A DNA stretch of 64,000 nt. Source: Paludibacteraceae bacterium (GTDB lineage: Bacteria; Bacteroidota; Bacteroidia; Bacteroidales; Paludibacteraceae). Positions within the stretch are counted from its first letter, which is position 1. Each line of letters opens with the position of its first letter. The notes under the pieces were generated by a model. The model was given only the letters and a program-made list of their open reading frames with translations, was not told the DNA's origin and searched no databases. The stretch is from positions 1-64,000 of the forward strand of contig JAFYQJ010000009.1 of NCBI GenBank assembly GCA_017547145.1, read 5' to 3'. Positions 44,845 through 54,066 of this stretch are shown here, piece by piece. A program made the translations under genes and the position numbers.

Positions 44845-44852
44845 TATTTTTG
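44845..44852 (+). promoter_or_regulatory. Bacteroidetes -7 box (TATTTTTG) for mreB
   Basis: TAnnTTTG match 44 bp upstream of the mreB ATG, in the 240-bp divergent region. Confidence 0.5.
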
Positions 44853-44896
44853 CATCTCTTAAAAAATATTTGTCGTTATATTAAAAATAAATAAAT

Positions 44897-45916
44897 ATGG
44901 GATTTTTTTCTTTAACTCAAGATGTGGCTATAGACCTTGGTACTGCCAATACTATTATCATAAACAACGATAAAATAGTTGTAGACGAACCTTCGTATGT
45001 AGCGATCGATGCGTATACAGAAAAGTTGATAGCTGTAGGGCATGTGGCTCGTCAGATGGAAGGCCGAGAAAATGCAAAAATACGTGTAATGCGACCTTTG
45101 CGAAATGGTGTGATCGCGGATTTTGCTGCTGCAGAAATGATGATAAGGGGTATGATTGATAAAATTCCAACAAAAAATTATTTGTTTAAACCTTCGTTGA
45201 GAATGGTAATTTGTATTCCATCGGGAAGTACCGAGGTAGAAATACGTGCGGTGCGTGACTCGTCGGCTCATGCTGGAGGAAGAGATGTGTATATGATTTA
45301 TGAGCCTATGGCTGCTGCTATTGGTATTGGTCTTGATGTAGAAGCTCCGGAGGGTACAATGATTGTTGATATTGGTGGTGGAACGACAGAAATTGCTGTT
45401 ATGTCGTTAGGGGGTATTGTCGCTAATAAATCTATAAGTATAGCTGGCGATGATTTTACAGAAGATATAGTTGACCACATGGGGCGTCAGCATAATATGA
45501 AAGTGGGAATCCCAACCGCTGAAAAAATAAAAATAATGGTAGGCTCTGCTTTGACTGATTTGGAAGATGCTCCTGAAGATTTTCTTGTACATGGAGCAAA
45601 TAGAATGACAGCTTTGCCAATGTCAGTTCCAGTTTCGTATCAAGAAATTGCCCATTGTTTAGAAAAATCTATTTCTAAAATAGAAAATGCAGTGCTTCAA
45701 GCTTTAGAGCAAACACCTCCAGAGTTATATGCCGATTTGGTGCAAAAAGGTGTTTATTTGACAGGAGGTGGAGCATTGTTGCGTGGTTTAGCTAAACGCT
45801 TGACTGATAAGATTCAAATAAAATTCCATGTTGCAGAAGATCCGTTGCATGCAGTAGTTAGGGGAACGGCAATAGCTTTGAAAAATGTAGATAAATTCCA
45901 GTTTTTATTACGATAA
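44897..45916 (+). CDS. mreB: Rod-shape-determining protein MreB
   Basis: A 339-residue bacterial actin that guides the elongasome along the inner membrane. Phosphate-1 is IDLGTANTIIINNDKIV, phosphate-2 is MIVDIGGGTTEIAVMSLGGIV, and the adenosine site is VYLTGGGALLRGL. IYEPMAAAIGIGLDV is the family's connect motif. N-terminal MGFFSLTQ is the amphipathic membrane helix. First gene of mreB-mreC-mreD-mrdA-rodA. Confidence 0.96.
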   Translation: MGFFSLTQDVAIDLGTANTIIINNDKIVVDEPSYVAIDAYTEKLIAVGHVARQMEGRENAKIRVMRPLRNGVIADFAAAEMMIRGMIDKIPTKNYLFKPSLRMVICIPSGSTEVEIRAVRDSSAHAGGRDVYMIYEPMAAAIGIGLDVEAPEGTMIVDIGGGTTEIAVMSLGGIVANKSISIAGDDFTEDIVDHMGRQHNMKVGIPTAEKIKIMVGSALTDLEDAPEDFLVHGANRMTALPMSVPVSYQEIAHCLEKSISKIENAVLQALEQTPPELYADLVQKGVYLTGGGALLRGLAKRLTDKIQIKFHVAEDPLHAVVRGTAIALKNVDKFQFLLR

Positions 45917-45940
45917 ATATCCGAATGCGTATTCGTAGTT

Positions 45941-46762
45941 ATGCGTAATCTGTTTTTGTTTTTAAAAAAGACAGCGACATTTTTCGAGTTTTTGTTACTT
46001 GAAATAGTCGCTTTTTTGTTGATAATAAATAATGATGGTTATCAAAGTAATGCGATGTTGTCGTCTTGTAATCATTTAGTGGCGAGTACATATCGTGTAG
46101 CAGATTCTATAAAAGAGTATTTTAATTTAGGTAAAGAAAATCTTTCGTTGATAGAAGAAAATACGCGTTTGAAAGCACGTGTGTTGATGTTAGAGACTGC
46201 ATTATCGTCTTCAATACAAGCGGATTCGATAGGTGTTTTAAAAAAGGACTATAGTTTTTTGTCAGCAAAATCTGTGTACAATACAGTTGATAACATTCAA
46301 AATTATATTGTTATAAATAGAGGCACAGAAGATGGTGTCTCCCCTGAAATGGGAGTGATAGATGGATATGGAGTCGTTGGTATTGTAAAAACAACCTCAA
46401 AACATTTTTCACTTGTTTTGCCTATTTTAAATGTACAGTCTCGTTTGAGTTGTCGTGTAAATCGGGGAGGTTGTTTTGGCTCACTGGTGTGGGATGCAAA
46501 AGATGCTCGGTATGCAATGTTAGAAGAAATTCCACGACATGTAAAAGTAGAGGTGGGGGATTCTGTTTTTACAAGTGGATTGTCATCGGTATTTCCTGAA
46601 GGTTTTTTGGTGGGTGTAGTAGATGAATCTTTTTTGAATGAAGATGCTGCAAATCATACGATAAAAGTAAGACTTGCGTGTGATTTTTATTCAGTTAATT
46701 ATGTAAAAGTCGTACGTTACGATAAAAAGGAAGAGTACGATACAATAAAAACGGAAATTTAA
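45941..46762 (+). CDS. mreC: Rod-shape-determining protein MreC
   Basis: A 273-residue bitopic protein. One membrane helix (about 14-32), a coiled coil (about 60-95, EENTRLKARVLMLETAL), then a double beta-barrel domain (about 105-260) with YIVINRGTEDGVSPEMGVIDGYGVVGIV and VGDSVFTSGLSSVFPEGFLVGVV. It links MreB to PBP2. The stop shares one base with the mreD ATG. Confidence 0.93.
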   Translation: MRNLFLFLKKTATFFEFLLLEIVAFLLIINNDGYQSNAMLSSCNHLVASTYRVADSIKEYFNLGKENLSLIEENTRLKARVLMLETALSSSIQADSIGVLKKDYSFLSAKSVYNTVDNIQNYIVINRGTEDGVSPEMGVIDGYGVVGIVKTTSKHFSLVLPILNVQSRLSCRVNRGGCFGSLVWDAKDARYAMLEEIPRHVKVEVGDSVFTSGLSSVFPEGFLVGVVDESFLNEDAANHTIKVRLACDFYSVNYVKVVRYDKKEEYDTIKTEI

Positions 46763-47256
46763 TGCAAGAGAGATTTTCTTATATTTTAAAATTTTTATTG
46801 CTTGTTTTAGTTCAAGTCTTATTGCTAGATAATATCCATTTGTTTGGTGCACAAGCCTATTTGTATATAATGTTTTTAGTGATATTCCCGATTTCTATAT
46901 CCTCGAAAATACTTATGCCAATAAGTTTTTTATTAGGACTTTGTGTTGATATTTTTTCGGGAACTTATGGTATACATGCTGCTGCAACAACATTTGCGGC
47001 GTTTGCTCGTCCTTTTTTAATACGCTTGCTTTTCCCATTGAATGATGTGAATCAAATAGAGGTGTTGTCGCTTTCTAAACAGAAAATTAGTTTTGTATGC
47101 TTTGTCGCAGTGATAGTGTTTTTGCATCATTTTGTGTTGTTAATGCTGGAGGCATTTTCTTTTAACTATATTGGAGTAGTTGTTGGTAAGACGTTGTTGA
47201 GTTCCATTTATACATTGATATTAACATTTTGTTTGTTTTTGTTTCAACGGAAATGA
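46762..47256 (+). CDS. mreD: Rod-shape-determining protein MreD
   Basis: A 164-residue inner-membrane protein with about five helices. FLLGLCVDIFSGTYGIHAAATTF holds the conserved Asp-x-x-x-G pattern of MreD. It overlaps mreC by one base and the mrdA ATG by four (ATGA at 47253). It is a component of the elongasome; its precise role is unknown. Confidence 0.87.
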   Translation: MQERFSYILKFLLLVLVQVLLLDNIHLFGAQAYLYIMFLVIFPISISSKILMPISFLLGLCVDIFSGTYGIHAAATTFAAFARPFLIRLLFPLNDVNQIEVLSLSKQKISFVCFVAVIVFLHHFVLLMLEAFSFNYIGVVVGKTLLSSIYTLILTFCLFLFQRK

Positions 47257-49103
47257 AAATAGATAAGTATAAAAATAGAAAAGTAGTTGTGTTAAGTATT
47301 ATCGTTGTGATAATACTTACTTTTATTATCCGTCTTTTTTATTTACAGGTTATAACTGATAAGTATAAAGGTTTTGCGGATGATAATGCTTTTTTAGAAA
47401 GAACTATTTATCCATCGCGAGGATTAATTTTTGATAGAAATGGTGAACTTCTGGTTTACAATGAGCCAAGCTACGATGTAATGATGGTAATGCGTGAAGT
47501 TAAAGGTTTGGATACATTGGCTTTATGCGATATTTTGCACATAACCAAAGAAGCGTTTGAGAAGCGTATTAAGGATATAAAAAATAAGAGATTGAACCCG
47601 GGGTATTCATCGTATACGCCACAAGTGCTTATTTCTCAACTCTCGGTTGAAGAATATGGAGAGTTGCAAGAAAAGTTGTTTAAGTTCCCCGGATTATATA
47701 TTCAACCTCGTACGTTGCGGGGGTATACTTATCAAAATGCAGCAAATGTTTTGGGTTATATAAACGAGGTGCCTAAGAGAGTTGTAGAAGAGAATGATTA
47801 TTACAAAGCAGGCGATTATATCGGAATTTCGGGGATCGAGAAGCAATATGAAGAACTATTACGAGGAGAAAAAGGTCATGAAATATTATTGAGGAATGCA
47901 AGAGGAAGAATTGTTGGGAAATATGCTGACGGAGCTTACGATGTAAAGGCAAAAACGGGTTCCGATTTGCATTTGACGATTGATATGACACTGCAACGTT
48001 ATGGTGAATTTTTGATGCAAAATAAGTTAGGTGGAATTGTAGCAATAGAACCAACAACTGGAGAAATTTTAGCAGCGGTTTCGGCTCCTTCGTATACTCC
48101 TTCGATGATGGTTGGTAGAAAACGATCGGAAAATTATCCGATTTTGAATAAAGACCCTAATCGACCTTTGTTGGATCGTTGCTTGAAAGGTCGTTATGCT
48201 CCTGGTTCTACTTTTAAAACTGCTAATGCTTTGATATTTTTACAAGAAAAGATAATTCATCCAAATACACAGTTTGGTTGTAATATGGGATATCATGCGG
48301 GAAAGTTTAAATTAGGATGTCATTCTCATCGTTCACCTTTGGATTTGTCGGAATCAGTTCAACATTCGTGTAATGCTTATTATTGTCATGCTTTTAGAGG
48401 ATTGTTAGATGCCCCGAAGTATGGTCATATAAGTACTGCTTTTGAGGTATGGAAAAATCATGTAGTTTCGTTAGGGTTTGGGTATCGTTTAGGTGTTGAT
48501 ATGCCTTCGGAAGATAGAGGATACATTCCAAATAGTAAGGTTTACGACAAGGTGTATGGAAAAAATCGTTGGAAGTCATTGATGCTAGTATCTCTTTCGA
48601 TAGGTCAGGGTGAAGTTACGGCAACGCCAATTCAAATAGCAAATTTGGCAGCTACGATAGCCAATAAGGGTTATTGGTATACACCGCATTTTTTGAAATC
48701 GGCAGAATCGGCGGATACGATTTTCTCTTTTGAAAAACATATAGTTGGCATAGAGGAGCAATATTTCGACCCAATAATTAAGGGAATGGAAATGGCAGTA
48801 AATGCAACAGATGGCGGTACAGCTCGAGTTGCTCGTATAGATAGTATTGTGGTTTGTGGAAAAACTGGTACCGCTCAAAATCCACATGGAGAAGATCATT
48901 CTATTTTTATGGCATTTGCACCTAAAGAAAATCCTCGTATTGCTATTGCTGTATTGGTGGAAAATGCTGGTTTTGGTGCCACGTGGGCGGCTCCTATTGC
49001 TAGCTTAATGATAGAAAAATATTTGAAAGGAGAGATTGCTCCTGAACGAAAATTTTTGGAAACAAGAATTGCAGAAAAAGTAATAATGCCAAAAAAGAAA
49101 TAG
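47253..49103 (+). CDS. mrdA: Penicillin-binding protein 2 (elongation transpeptidase)
   Basis: A 616-residue class B PBP cross-linking lateral-wall peptidoglycan. One N-terminal helix (about 10-30), a pedestal/dimerisation domain (about 45-240, IYPSRGLIFDRNGELLVYNEPSYDV), and a transpeptidase domain with SxxK at Ser319-Lys322 (PGSTFKT), SxN in SVQHSCNAYY, and KTG at 537-539 (CGKTGTAQNP). A TTG at 47229 is in frame, but the ATG at 47253 overlaps the mreD stop and is preferred. RodA follows 4 bp after. Confidence 0.95.
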   Translation: MKIDKYKNRKVVVLSIIVVIILTFIIRLFYLQVITDKYKGFADDNAFLERTIYPSRGLIFDRNGELLVYNEPSYDVMMVMREVKGLDTLALCDILHITKEAFEKRIKDIKNKRLNPGYSSYTPQVLISQLSVEEYGELQEKLFKFPGLYIQPRTLRGYTYQNAANVLGYINEVPKRVVEENDYYKAGDYIGISGIEKQYEELLRGEKGHEILLRNARGRIVGKYADGAYDVKAKTGSDLHLTIDMTLQRYGEFLMQNKLGGIVAIEPTTGEILAAVSAPSYTPSMMVGRKRSENYPILNKDPNRPLLDRCLKGRYAPGSTFKTANALIFLQEKIIHPNTQFGCNMGYHAGKFKLGCHSHRSPLDLSESVQHSCNAYYCHAFRGLLDAPKYGHISTAFEVWKNHVVSLGFGYRLGVDMPSEDRGYIPNSKVYDKVYGKNRWKSLMLVSLSIGQGEVTATPIQIANLAATIANKGYWYTPHFLKSAESADTIFSFEKHIVGIEEQYFDPIIKGMEMAVNATDGGTARVARIDSIVVCGKTGTAQNPHGEDHSIFMAFAPKENPRIAIAVLVENAGFGATWAAPIASLMIEKYLKGEIAPERKFLETRIAEKVIMPKKK

Positions 49104-49107
49104 TGTT

Positions 49108-50556
49108 ATGCCAAGCCGTAAAACCAGATTATATAAAAGTATAGATTGGCCAACAGTGATATGCTATTTACTATTATTAATTGTGGGTGTACTTAATATT
49201 TATAGTGCCGATTATAATCCCGATGTAGTATCAAAGGGATTGAATAGGGCCGATTCTCAACTAATTTGGATTGGGATTTCTGTCTCTCTATCGTTTGTAA
49301 TTTTGGCGATAGATCATCGAATGTATCATTTCTTCTCCTACTTTATATATGGTGCATTAATATTACTTTTAATAGCAACTATTTTTTTGTCGGCATCAGT
49401 AAAAGGTTCTCATTCGTGGTTGTATATAGGAGGAATAAGATTGTTTCAACCTGCCGAGTTTGCGAAATTTGCAACTGCGTTAGCTGTGGCACGTTTGATG
49501 AGTTCGTTTGATTTTGAATTAAAAAAAACACGTTGTTTAGTGCAAGTTTTGGTAATAATGTTACTCCCTGTGTTTATTATTATTTTGCAGCGTGAAACGG
49601 GTTCTGCTCTCGTGTTCTTTTCTTTGTTTTTGGTATTGTATAGAGAGGGGATGTCGGGTATTGTAATGCTGTTGGGGCTTCTGTTTGTTCTTTTATTTGT
49701 GTTGGTGCTTCGGTTTAGTCCATTTCAGATGGCAGGAGAGTTAGGGTCTTGGGGATTGTTTAGTGCATTGATGCTTGTGGTGTTAATAGGAATTATTGTG
49801 CTTATAATAAACGGATGGCGTAAATTAATTTTTAGATATGTTTTAAGCAGTTTGGCTATTATATTTCTTTTGGTATTTGTTTTAAATAAATGGACGTCTT
49901 TGGATATTAAATATACAAATGTTGCTTTGGCTATCTCGGTACTTTCTGGTTTGTGTTGTCTTTTGTATGGTTTTTTACGGCAACATCGTATTATGGTGAT
50001 TGTTGCTTTGTTTTTGTGGGGAATGTCGGCTTATTGCTATTCTGTTAATTATATATTCGATAATGTTTTGGAATATCATCAGCAAACACGTATAAAAGTT
50101 CTTTTGGGATTAGAAGATGACCCTACAGGTGTTGGTTATAATATAAATCAATCGAAAATTGCTATTGGCTCTGGTGGTTTCGTTGGTAAGGGTTTTCTAG
50201 AAGGAACTCAAACAAAATTGGAGTATGTGCCAGAGCAAGTAACAGATTTTATTTTTTGTAATATAGGGGAAGAGTTTGGGTTTCTAGGCTCTGTTTTTGT
50301 CTTGCTGTTATATATGTATTTCTTATTTAGACTTGTGAAATTAGCAGAAAGACAAGAGAGTCCGTTTAATAGGATTTATGGGTATTCTGTGGTAAGTATT
50401 TTTTTGTTTCATATATTGGTAAATGTTGGTATGGTTGTTGGGTTGATGCCTGTCATTGGAATACCATTACCATTTGTTAGTTATGGAGGGTCTTCTCTTC
50501 TTGCATTTACTATATTGTTGTTTATTTTTATCAAGTTGGATGCTTCGCGTTCATAG
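49108..50556 (+). CDS. rodA: Peptidoglycan glycosyltransferase RodA
   Basis: A 482-residue SEDS-family polymerase with about ten to twelve membrane helices. The catalytic Asp region is VTDFIFCNIGEEFGFLGS and the C-terminal PFVSYGGSSLLAF is the family hallmark, along with FQPAEFAKFATALAVAR. At 482 it is longer than E. coli RodA (370), with extra helices between about 180 and 310, as in Bacteroidetes. It partners PBP2 encoded directly upstream. Confidence 0.94.
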   Translation: MPSRKTRLYKSIDWPTVICYLLLLIVGVLNIYSADYNPDVVSKGLNRADSQLIWIGISVSLSFVILAIDHRMYHFFSYFIYGALILLLIATIFLSASVKGSHSWLYIGGIRLFQPAEFAKFATALAVARLMSSFDFELKKTRCLVQVLVIMLLPVFIIILQRETGSALVFFSLFLVLYREGMSGIVMLLGLLFVLLFVLVLRFSPFQMAGELGSWGLFSALMLVVLIGIIVLIINGWRKLIFRYVLSSLAIIFLLVFVLNKWTSLDIKYTNVALAISVLSGLCCLLYGFLRQHRIMVIVALFLWGMSAYCYSVNYIFDNVLEYHQQTRIKVLLGLEDDPTGVGYNINQSKIAIGSGGFVGKGFLEGTQTKLEYVPEQVTDFIFCNIGEEFGFLGSVFVLLLYMYFLFRLVKLAERQESPFNRIYGYSVVSIFLFHILVNVGMVVGLMPVIGIPLPFVSYGGSSLLAFTILLFIFIKLDASRS

Positions 50557-50570
50557 TAAATGTTTTAAAT

Positions 50571-51485
50571 ATGGCATATAAACCAACAAGGCCAAACCAA
50601 TTAGGTATTTCTTCGCTAAAAAATATAGAGGTACGCCAGTTGGTAAATTATATTGACTGGAAGTTCTTTTTTCGGACGTGGCGTTTACTAGGAGATTATT
50701 CTTTTTTGATTTCGAATAAGTTGACGAAAGGGCAATGGTTGTGTAGATTTGACGATTTAGAACAAGAGCGAGCAAATCAAGTATTTGATTTGTGGAATGA
50801 TGCACAATCTCTATTAAATGAGTTGATTGCAAAAAAATCACTTCAAGTTAATGCTACTTTTGGACTATTTGAGGCAATGTCCGATGGAGAAAATATAATT
50901 GTAAAAAGTGAAGAAAATGTAATTTTACCTATGTTTCGTCAGCAGTACCTTGACGATGCGGAGTATTGTTTGTCGCTTGCAGATTTTGTTGCACAAGAAG
51001 ATGATTATATTGGTTTGTTTGCTGTGGTTGTGCATTCAGAAGCTGTTGTCGCGGATGAGTATAAATCGTTGTTGAAACAATCTTTGTTGGATAGGCTTGC
51101 CGAAGCTACAACGGAATGGCTTCACGAACAAATTCGAAAAAAATACTGGGGGTTTGCAGCTAAAGAAGTTTTGACAATAGAGGATATGAAGCAGTCGCGA
51201 TTTCAAGGGATTCGGCCAGCTGTTGGTTATCCTTCATTGCCAGACCAATCGCTTATCTTTAAAATAGGGGAAATATTGCCTTTGCAAGAAATAGGAATAG
51301 AGTTGACAGAAAATGGTGCTATGATACCTTCTTCTTCTATTTGTGGGATGGTGTTTGCTCATCCAAATTCACGTTATTTCCGTATAGGGCGTATCTCAAA
51401 AACACAGTTTAAAGATTATGCAACAAGACGTGGGATATCTTGTGAAGAATTAGAAAGATTTGTTGGATTGGAGATTGTAGAATGA
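50571..51485 (+). CDS. Stand-alone MetH activation-domain protein
   Basis: A 304-residue protein whose last 200 residues match the vitamin-B12-dependent methionine synthase activation domain: FQGIRPAVGYPSLPDQSLIFKI (SAM-binding R-x-x-x-GYP), IGIELTENGAMIPSSSICGMVFAHPNSRYFRIGRI. This domain binds SAM and reactivates oxidised cobalamin. The catalytic MetH modules are absent, so it must act on a separate MetH chain, as reported for split MetH systems. The N-terminal 100 residues are helical and of unknown role. It lies 14 bp after rodA and overlaps the DUF5686 gene by 4 bp. Confidence 0.82.
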   Translation: MAYKPTRPNQLGISSLKNIEVRQLVNYIDWKFFFRTWRLLGDYSFLISNKLTKGQWLCRFDDLEQERANQVFDLWNDAQSLLNELIAKKSLQVNATFGLFEAMSDGENIIVKSEENVILPMFRQQYLDDAEYCLSLADFVAQEDDYIGLFAVVVHSEAVVADEYKSLLKQSLLDRLAEATTEWLHEQIRKKYWGFAAKEVLTIEDMKQSRFQGIRPAVGYPSLPDQSLIFKIGEILPLQEIGIELTENGAMIPSSSICGMVFAHPNSRYFRIGRISKTQFKDYATRRGISCEELERFVGLEIVE

Positions 51486-53923
51486 TGCAAAAACGTTTCT
51501 TTTTTTCTTTAATTCTTTTCTTGTTAAGCTTTTCCCAGATTAAGGCTCAAGATATGATTGTGTTGGGTAAGGTCTATGATAGAAGAGATAGCCAACCCAT
51601 TCGATCAGCAAATGTATGGATAAAAGGATCTTCTTATGGTACAGAAACTAACGCAGAAGGATATTTTTTTATGCGAGTACCTTACAATGAAAAATATACT
51701 TTAGTGGTTTCTTGTATTGGATATAAAAGAAATGAGGTGTCTTTAACAAAAGAATTAGACCAATTTGTAGAAATCAAAATGCAAGAAGAAAGTTTGTTGT
51801 TGGATGAATTACTAGTACTCCCAGGAAAAAATCCAGCATTCTTTTTGATGAAACGTGTGAGAGAAAATAAAGCGTTCAACAATCCTGATTTTTTTTTAAA
51901 TCGGCAAAGTGATGCGTTCGAAGTGACTGATTTTTATTTATTCAATATAAATAAAAAATGGATGCAACGTAAGTATTTGCGTGATATAGCCAATGGAGTT
52001 GTTGAAAATAATGATTCTTCTATACTTATTCCTTTGTATCATTTAGATGAAAAAAAACGTATTGTAGTTGATGCAGTGGGGAATATCTCTAAACAAGAAT
52101 TTGATAAGAATGAAAAATCAGTGCAAGCTGTTGGAAATGAATCTTTTCAGTCATTGTTGCAAAATTATATTTCAGAAGTAAATTTCTATAAAAATAATAT
52201 CGTATTGTTTGGGAGAAATTTTATTAGCCCATTGTCTAATTCTGGTAATGTTTATTATCAATATTTTTTAGTAGACTCTTTAAATAATAATGATAAAAAG
52301 CAATATATCGTTCGTTTTCGCCCAAAAAATACAAAAGATTTGGCTTTTAAGGGCGAGATGGTAATTGATTCTTTAACAGCTGCCTTGGTCGATATTAAGG
52401 CACAAATGCCAACTTCTGCGAATATTAATTTTGTTAATGATATTGTATTGAATCATTCTTATGTTCAATATAAAGGGAAGTATGTACTTGCCGAAGAGAA
52501 TAATCTTTTGACGTTTCGTATGCGTTTAGATAAAAATACAAAAAAAGGAGTTTCTGCTTTATATAGGTATCGAGGGTTTTATGATAGTTATACTGCTATC
52601 GATAGTATAAGTAAAGATACAGCTAATGTTATTTTACCTTCAGATTCGATAAATCGACAGATGCAGTTGGTAAGCGATAAGATTGATATTCTTAATAATT
52701 CTAAAGTACAAAAATTTGCTGCAGGGGCTATAGATTTGTTTCTTCATGGATATGTACATGCGTGGAAGTTTGATATCGGTCCATTGATAAATATCTATCG
52801 TTATAATAAATTGGAGGGACATCGTTTGTCGTTTGGTTTGCGAACGGGGGAGGCAATGATGAAAAACTTTACCATCGGTGGATTTTTTGGATATGGTTTT
52901 GGCGATAAGCAGTGGAAATATGGAGGCGAGTTTCAAGCTCGATTTGGAGAAAAATACAAACATCGTATAGGGCTTTTTTTTAGTGATAATGTTGAGGAGT
53001 ATGGTACGCAGACTTATGCTCAATATTTAAATGAAAATTGGGTGGGTGATGTATATAGTTTATTTACTTCTGTTCGTTTGAAATATCATGGTGACTTTGC
53101 ACGTCGTAGACGTTATGAGGTTTGTTATAGGTACGAAGATAATCGTTTTGCCATTTCATCTAAAGCAAAGTATGAGCAATTGTTCTCTAACGATTATGTT
53201 CCATTGACACGTGCAGAGCAGGGGTACGAAACGGTAAATGTGGGCTCGATTTCTGTTGCAGCACGTTTAGCGTTTAAGCAACGTTATATAGATGGATTCT
53301 TTCATCGATATTATTTGTATAATAACTTGCCTGTTGTTCATTTACAAATGGAATATGGTTGTTATTCGCTTAGTTCGATTGGTAGTAAGCAACTATCAAA
53401 AGGTGATTATATGAAATTTGTTGCATTTATGCGACATTCGTTCTCTCTATTGAGTGGTAGATTTAGGTATCGTGTGGAGGTGGGACATGTGGCAGGGCAG
53501 GTGCCTTGGACGTTGTTAGATGTAACTCGAATAGGAGCAGGACTTTTGATTTCTGATACTCGATTTTGTTTTATGCAACCTATGGAGTTTATTTCCGATA
53601 CATATGCATATGCAGGTTTTACATATTTTACTAAAGGATTGTTATTTAATTTAATCCCCGGTGTTAAAAAATTGAATTTGCGAGAAGTTGTTTCTGTTAA
53701 CTGTGCAATGGGTGGAATTTTGAATCCTCATCATACCGATGTTTTGGATTTTCCTTCTTTGTCTTCTTCTGACAATTTGAATATCCCTTATGTAGAAGTA
53801 AGTGTCGGTATTGCTAATATTATGCGTTTGTTGGCTGTTGAATCTGTTTGGCGAGTAACGCATCGCGACAACACTAATGCTGCCAAATGGGGTGTTAGAC
53901 TTCGTTTTAATGTCGATTTTTAG
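51482..53923 (+). CDS. DUF5686 outer-membrane protein with CarboxypepD_reg domain
   Basis: An 813-residue exported protein. Signal peptide 1-22 (QIKA), a CarboxypepD_reg domain (about 25-110; VLGKVYDRRDSQPIRSANVWIKG, TNAEGYFFMRVPYNEKYTLVVSCIGYKR), then a DUF5686 body (about 110-430) and a barrel of paired strands (about 430-813) ending in WGVRLRFNVDF with a terminal Phe, the outer-membrane sorting residue. It lacks a TonB plug. Probably a surface barrel of unknown substrate. ATGA overlap with the MetH-activation gene. Confidence 0.82.
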   Translation: MMQKRFFFSLILFLLSFSQIKAQDMIVLGKVYDRRDSQPIRSANVWIKGSSYGTETNAEGYFFMRVPYNEKYTLVVSCIGYKRNEVSLTKELDQFVEIKMQEESLLLDELLVLPGKNPAFFLMKRVRENKAFNNPDFFLNRQSDAFEVTDFYLFNINKKWMQRKYLRDIANGVVENNDSSILIPLYHLDEKKRIVVDAVGNISKQEFDKNEKSVQAVGNESFQSLLQNYISEVNFYKNNIVLFGRNFISPLSNSGNVYYQYFLVDSLNNNDKKQYIVRFRPKNTKDLAFKGEMVIDSLTAALVDIKAQMPTSANINFVNDIVLNHSYVQYKGKYVLAEENNLLTFRMRLDKNTKKGVSALYRYRGFYDSYTAIDSISKDTANVILPSDSINRQMQLVSDKIDILNNSKVQKFAAGAIDLFLHGYVHAWKFDIGPLINIYRYNKLEGHRLSFGLRTGEAMMKNFTIGGFFGYGFGDKQWKYGGEFQARFGEKYKHRIGLFFSDNVEEYGTQTYAQYLNENWVGDVYSLFTSVRLKYHGDFARRRRYEVCYRYEDNRFAISSKAKYEQLFSNDYVPLTRAEQGYETVNVGSISVAARLAFKQRYIDGFFHRYYLYNNLPVVHLQMEYGCYSLSSIGSKQLSKGDYMKFVAFMRHSFSLLSGRFRYRVEVGHVAGQVPWTLLDVTRIGAGLLISDTRFCFMQPMEFISDTYAYAGFTYFTKGLLFNLIPGVKKLNLREVVSVNCAMGGILNPHHTDVLDFPSLSSSDNLNIPYVEVSVGIANIMRLLAVESVWRVTHRDNTNAAKWGVRLRFNVDF

Positions 53924-54007
53924 CTCGTAGATAATTCAACTCCTCTCTTTTTTTATTCTGTTTTAAAATAAAAATATTTTTACTTGTTTTTTCTTAAAAA
54001 AAAGCAT

Positions 54008-54015
54008 TATTTTTG
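54008..54015 (+). promoter_or_regulatory. Bacteroidetes -7 box (TATTTTTG)
   Basis: TAnnTTTG match 51 bp before the lipoprotein ATG at 54067. Confidence 0.5.
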
Positions 54016-54066
54016 CCAACGTATATATTTTAGAAATAATAAAATTAAAATTATAAATTATTTTTT

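Larger units (their letters stand above)
44657..44896. promoter_or_regulatory. Divergent regulatory region between rimP and mreB
   Basis: 240 bp with no gene. Minus side: -7 box at 44725-44718 and a hairpin (44679-44684 with 44690-44695, five-base loop). On the rimP transcript the hairpin is followed by a TTTTGTTTT run, so it could act as an attenuator. Plus side: -7 box at 44845-44852 for mreB. Confidence 0.5.
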
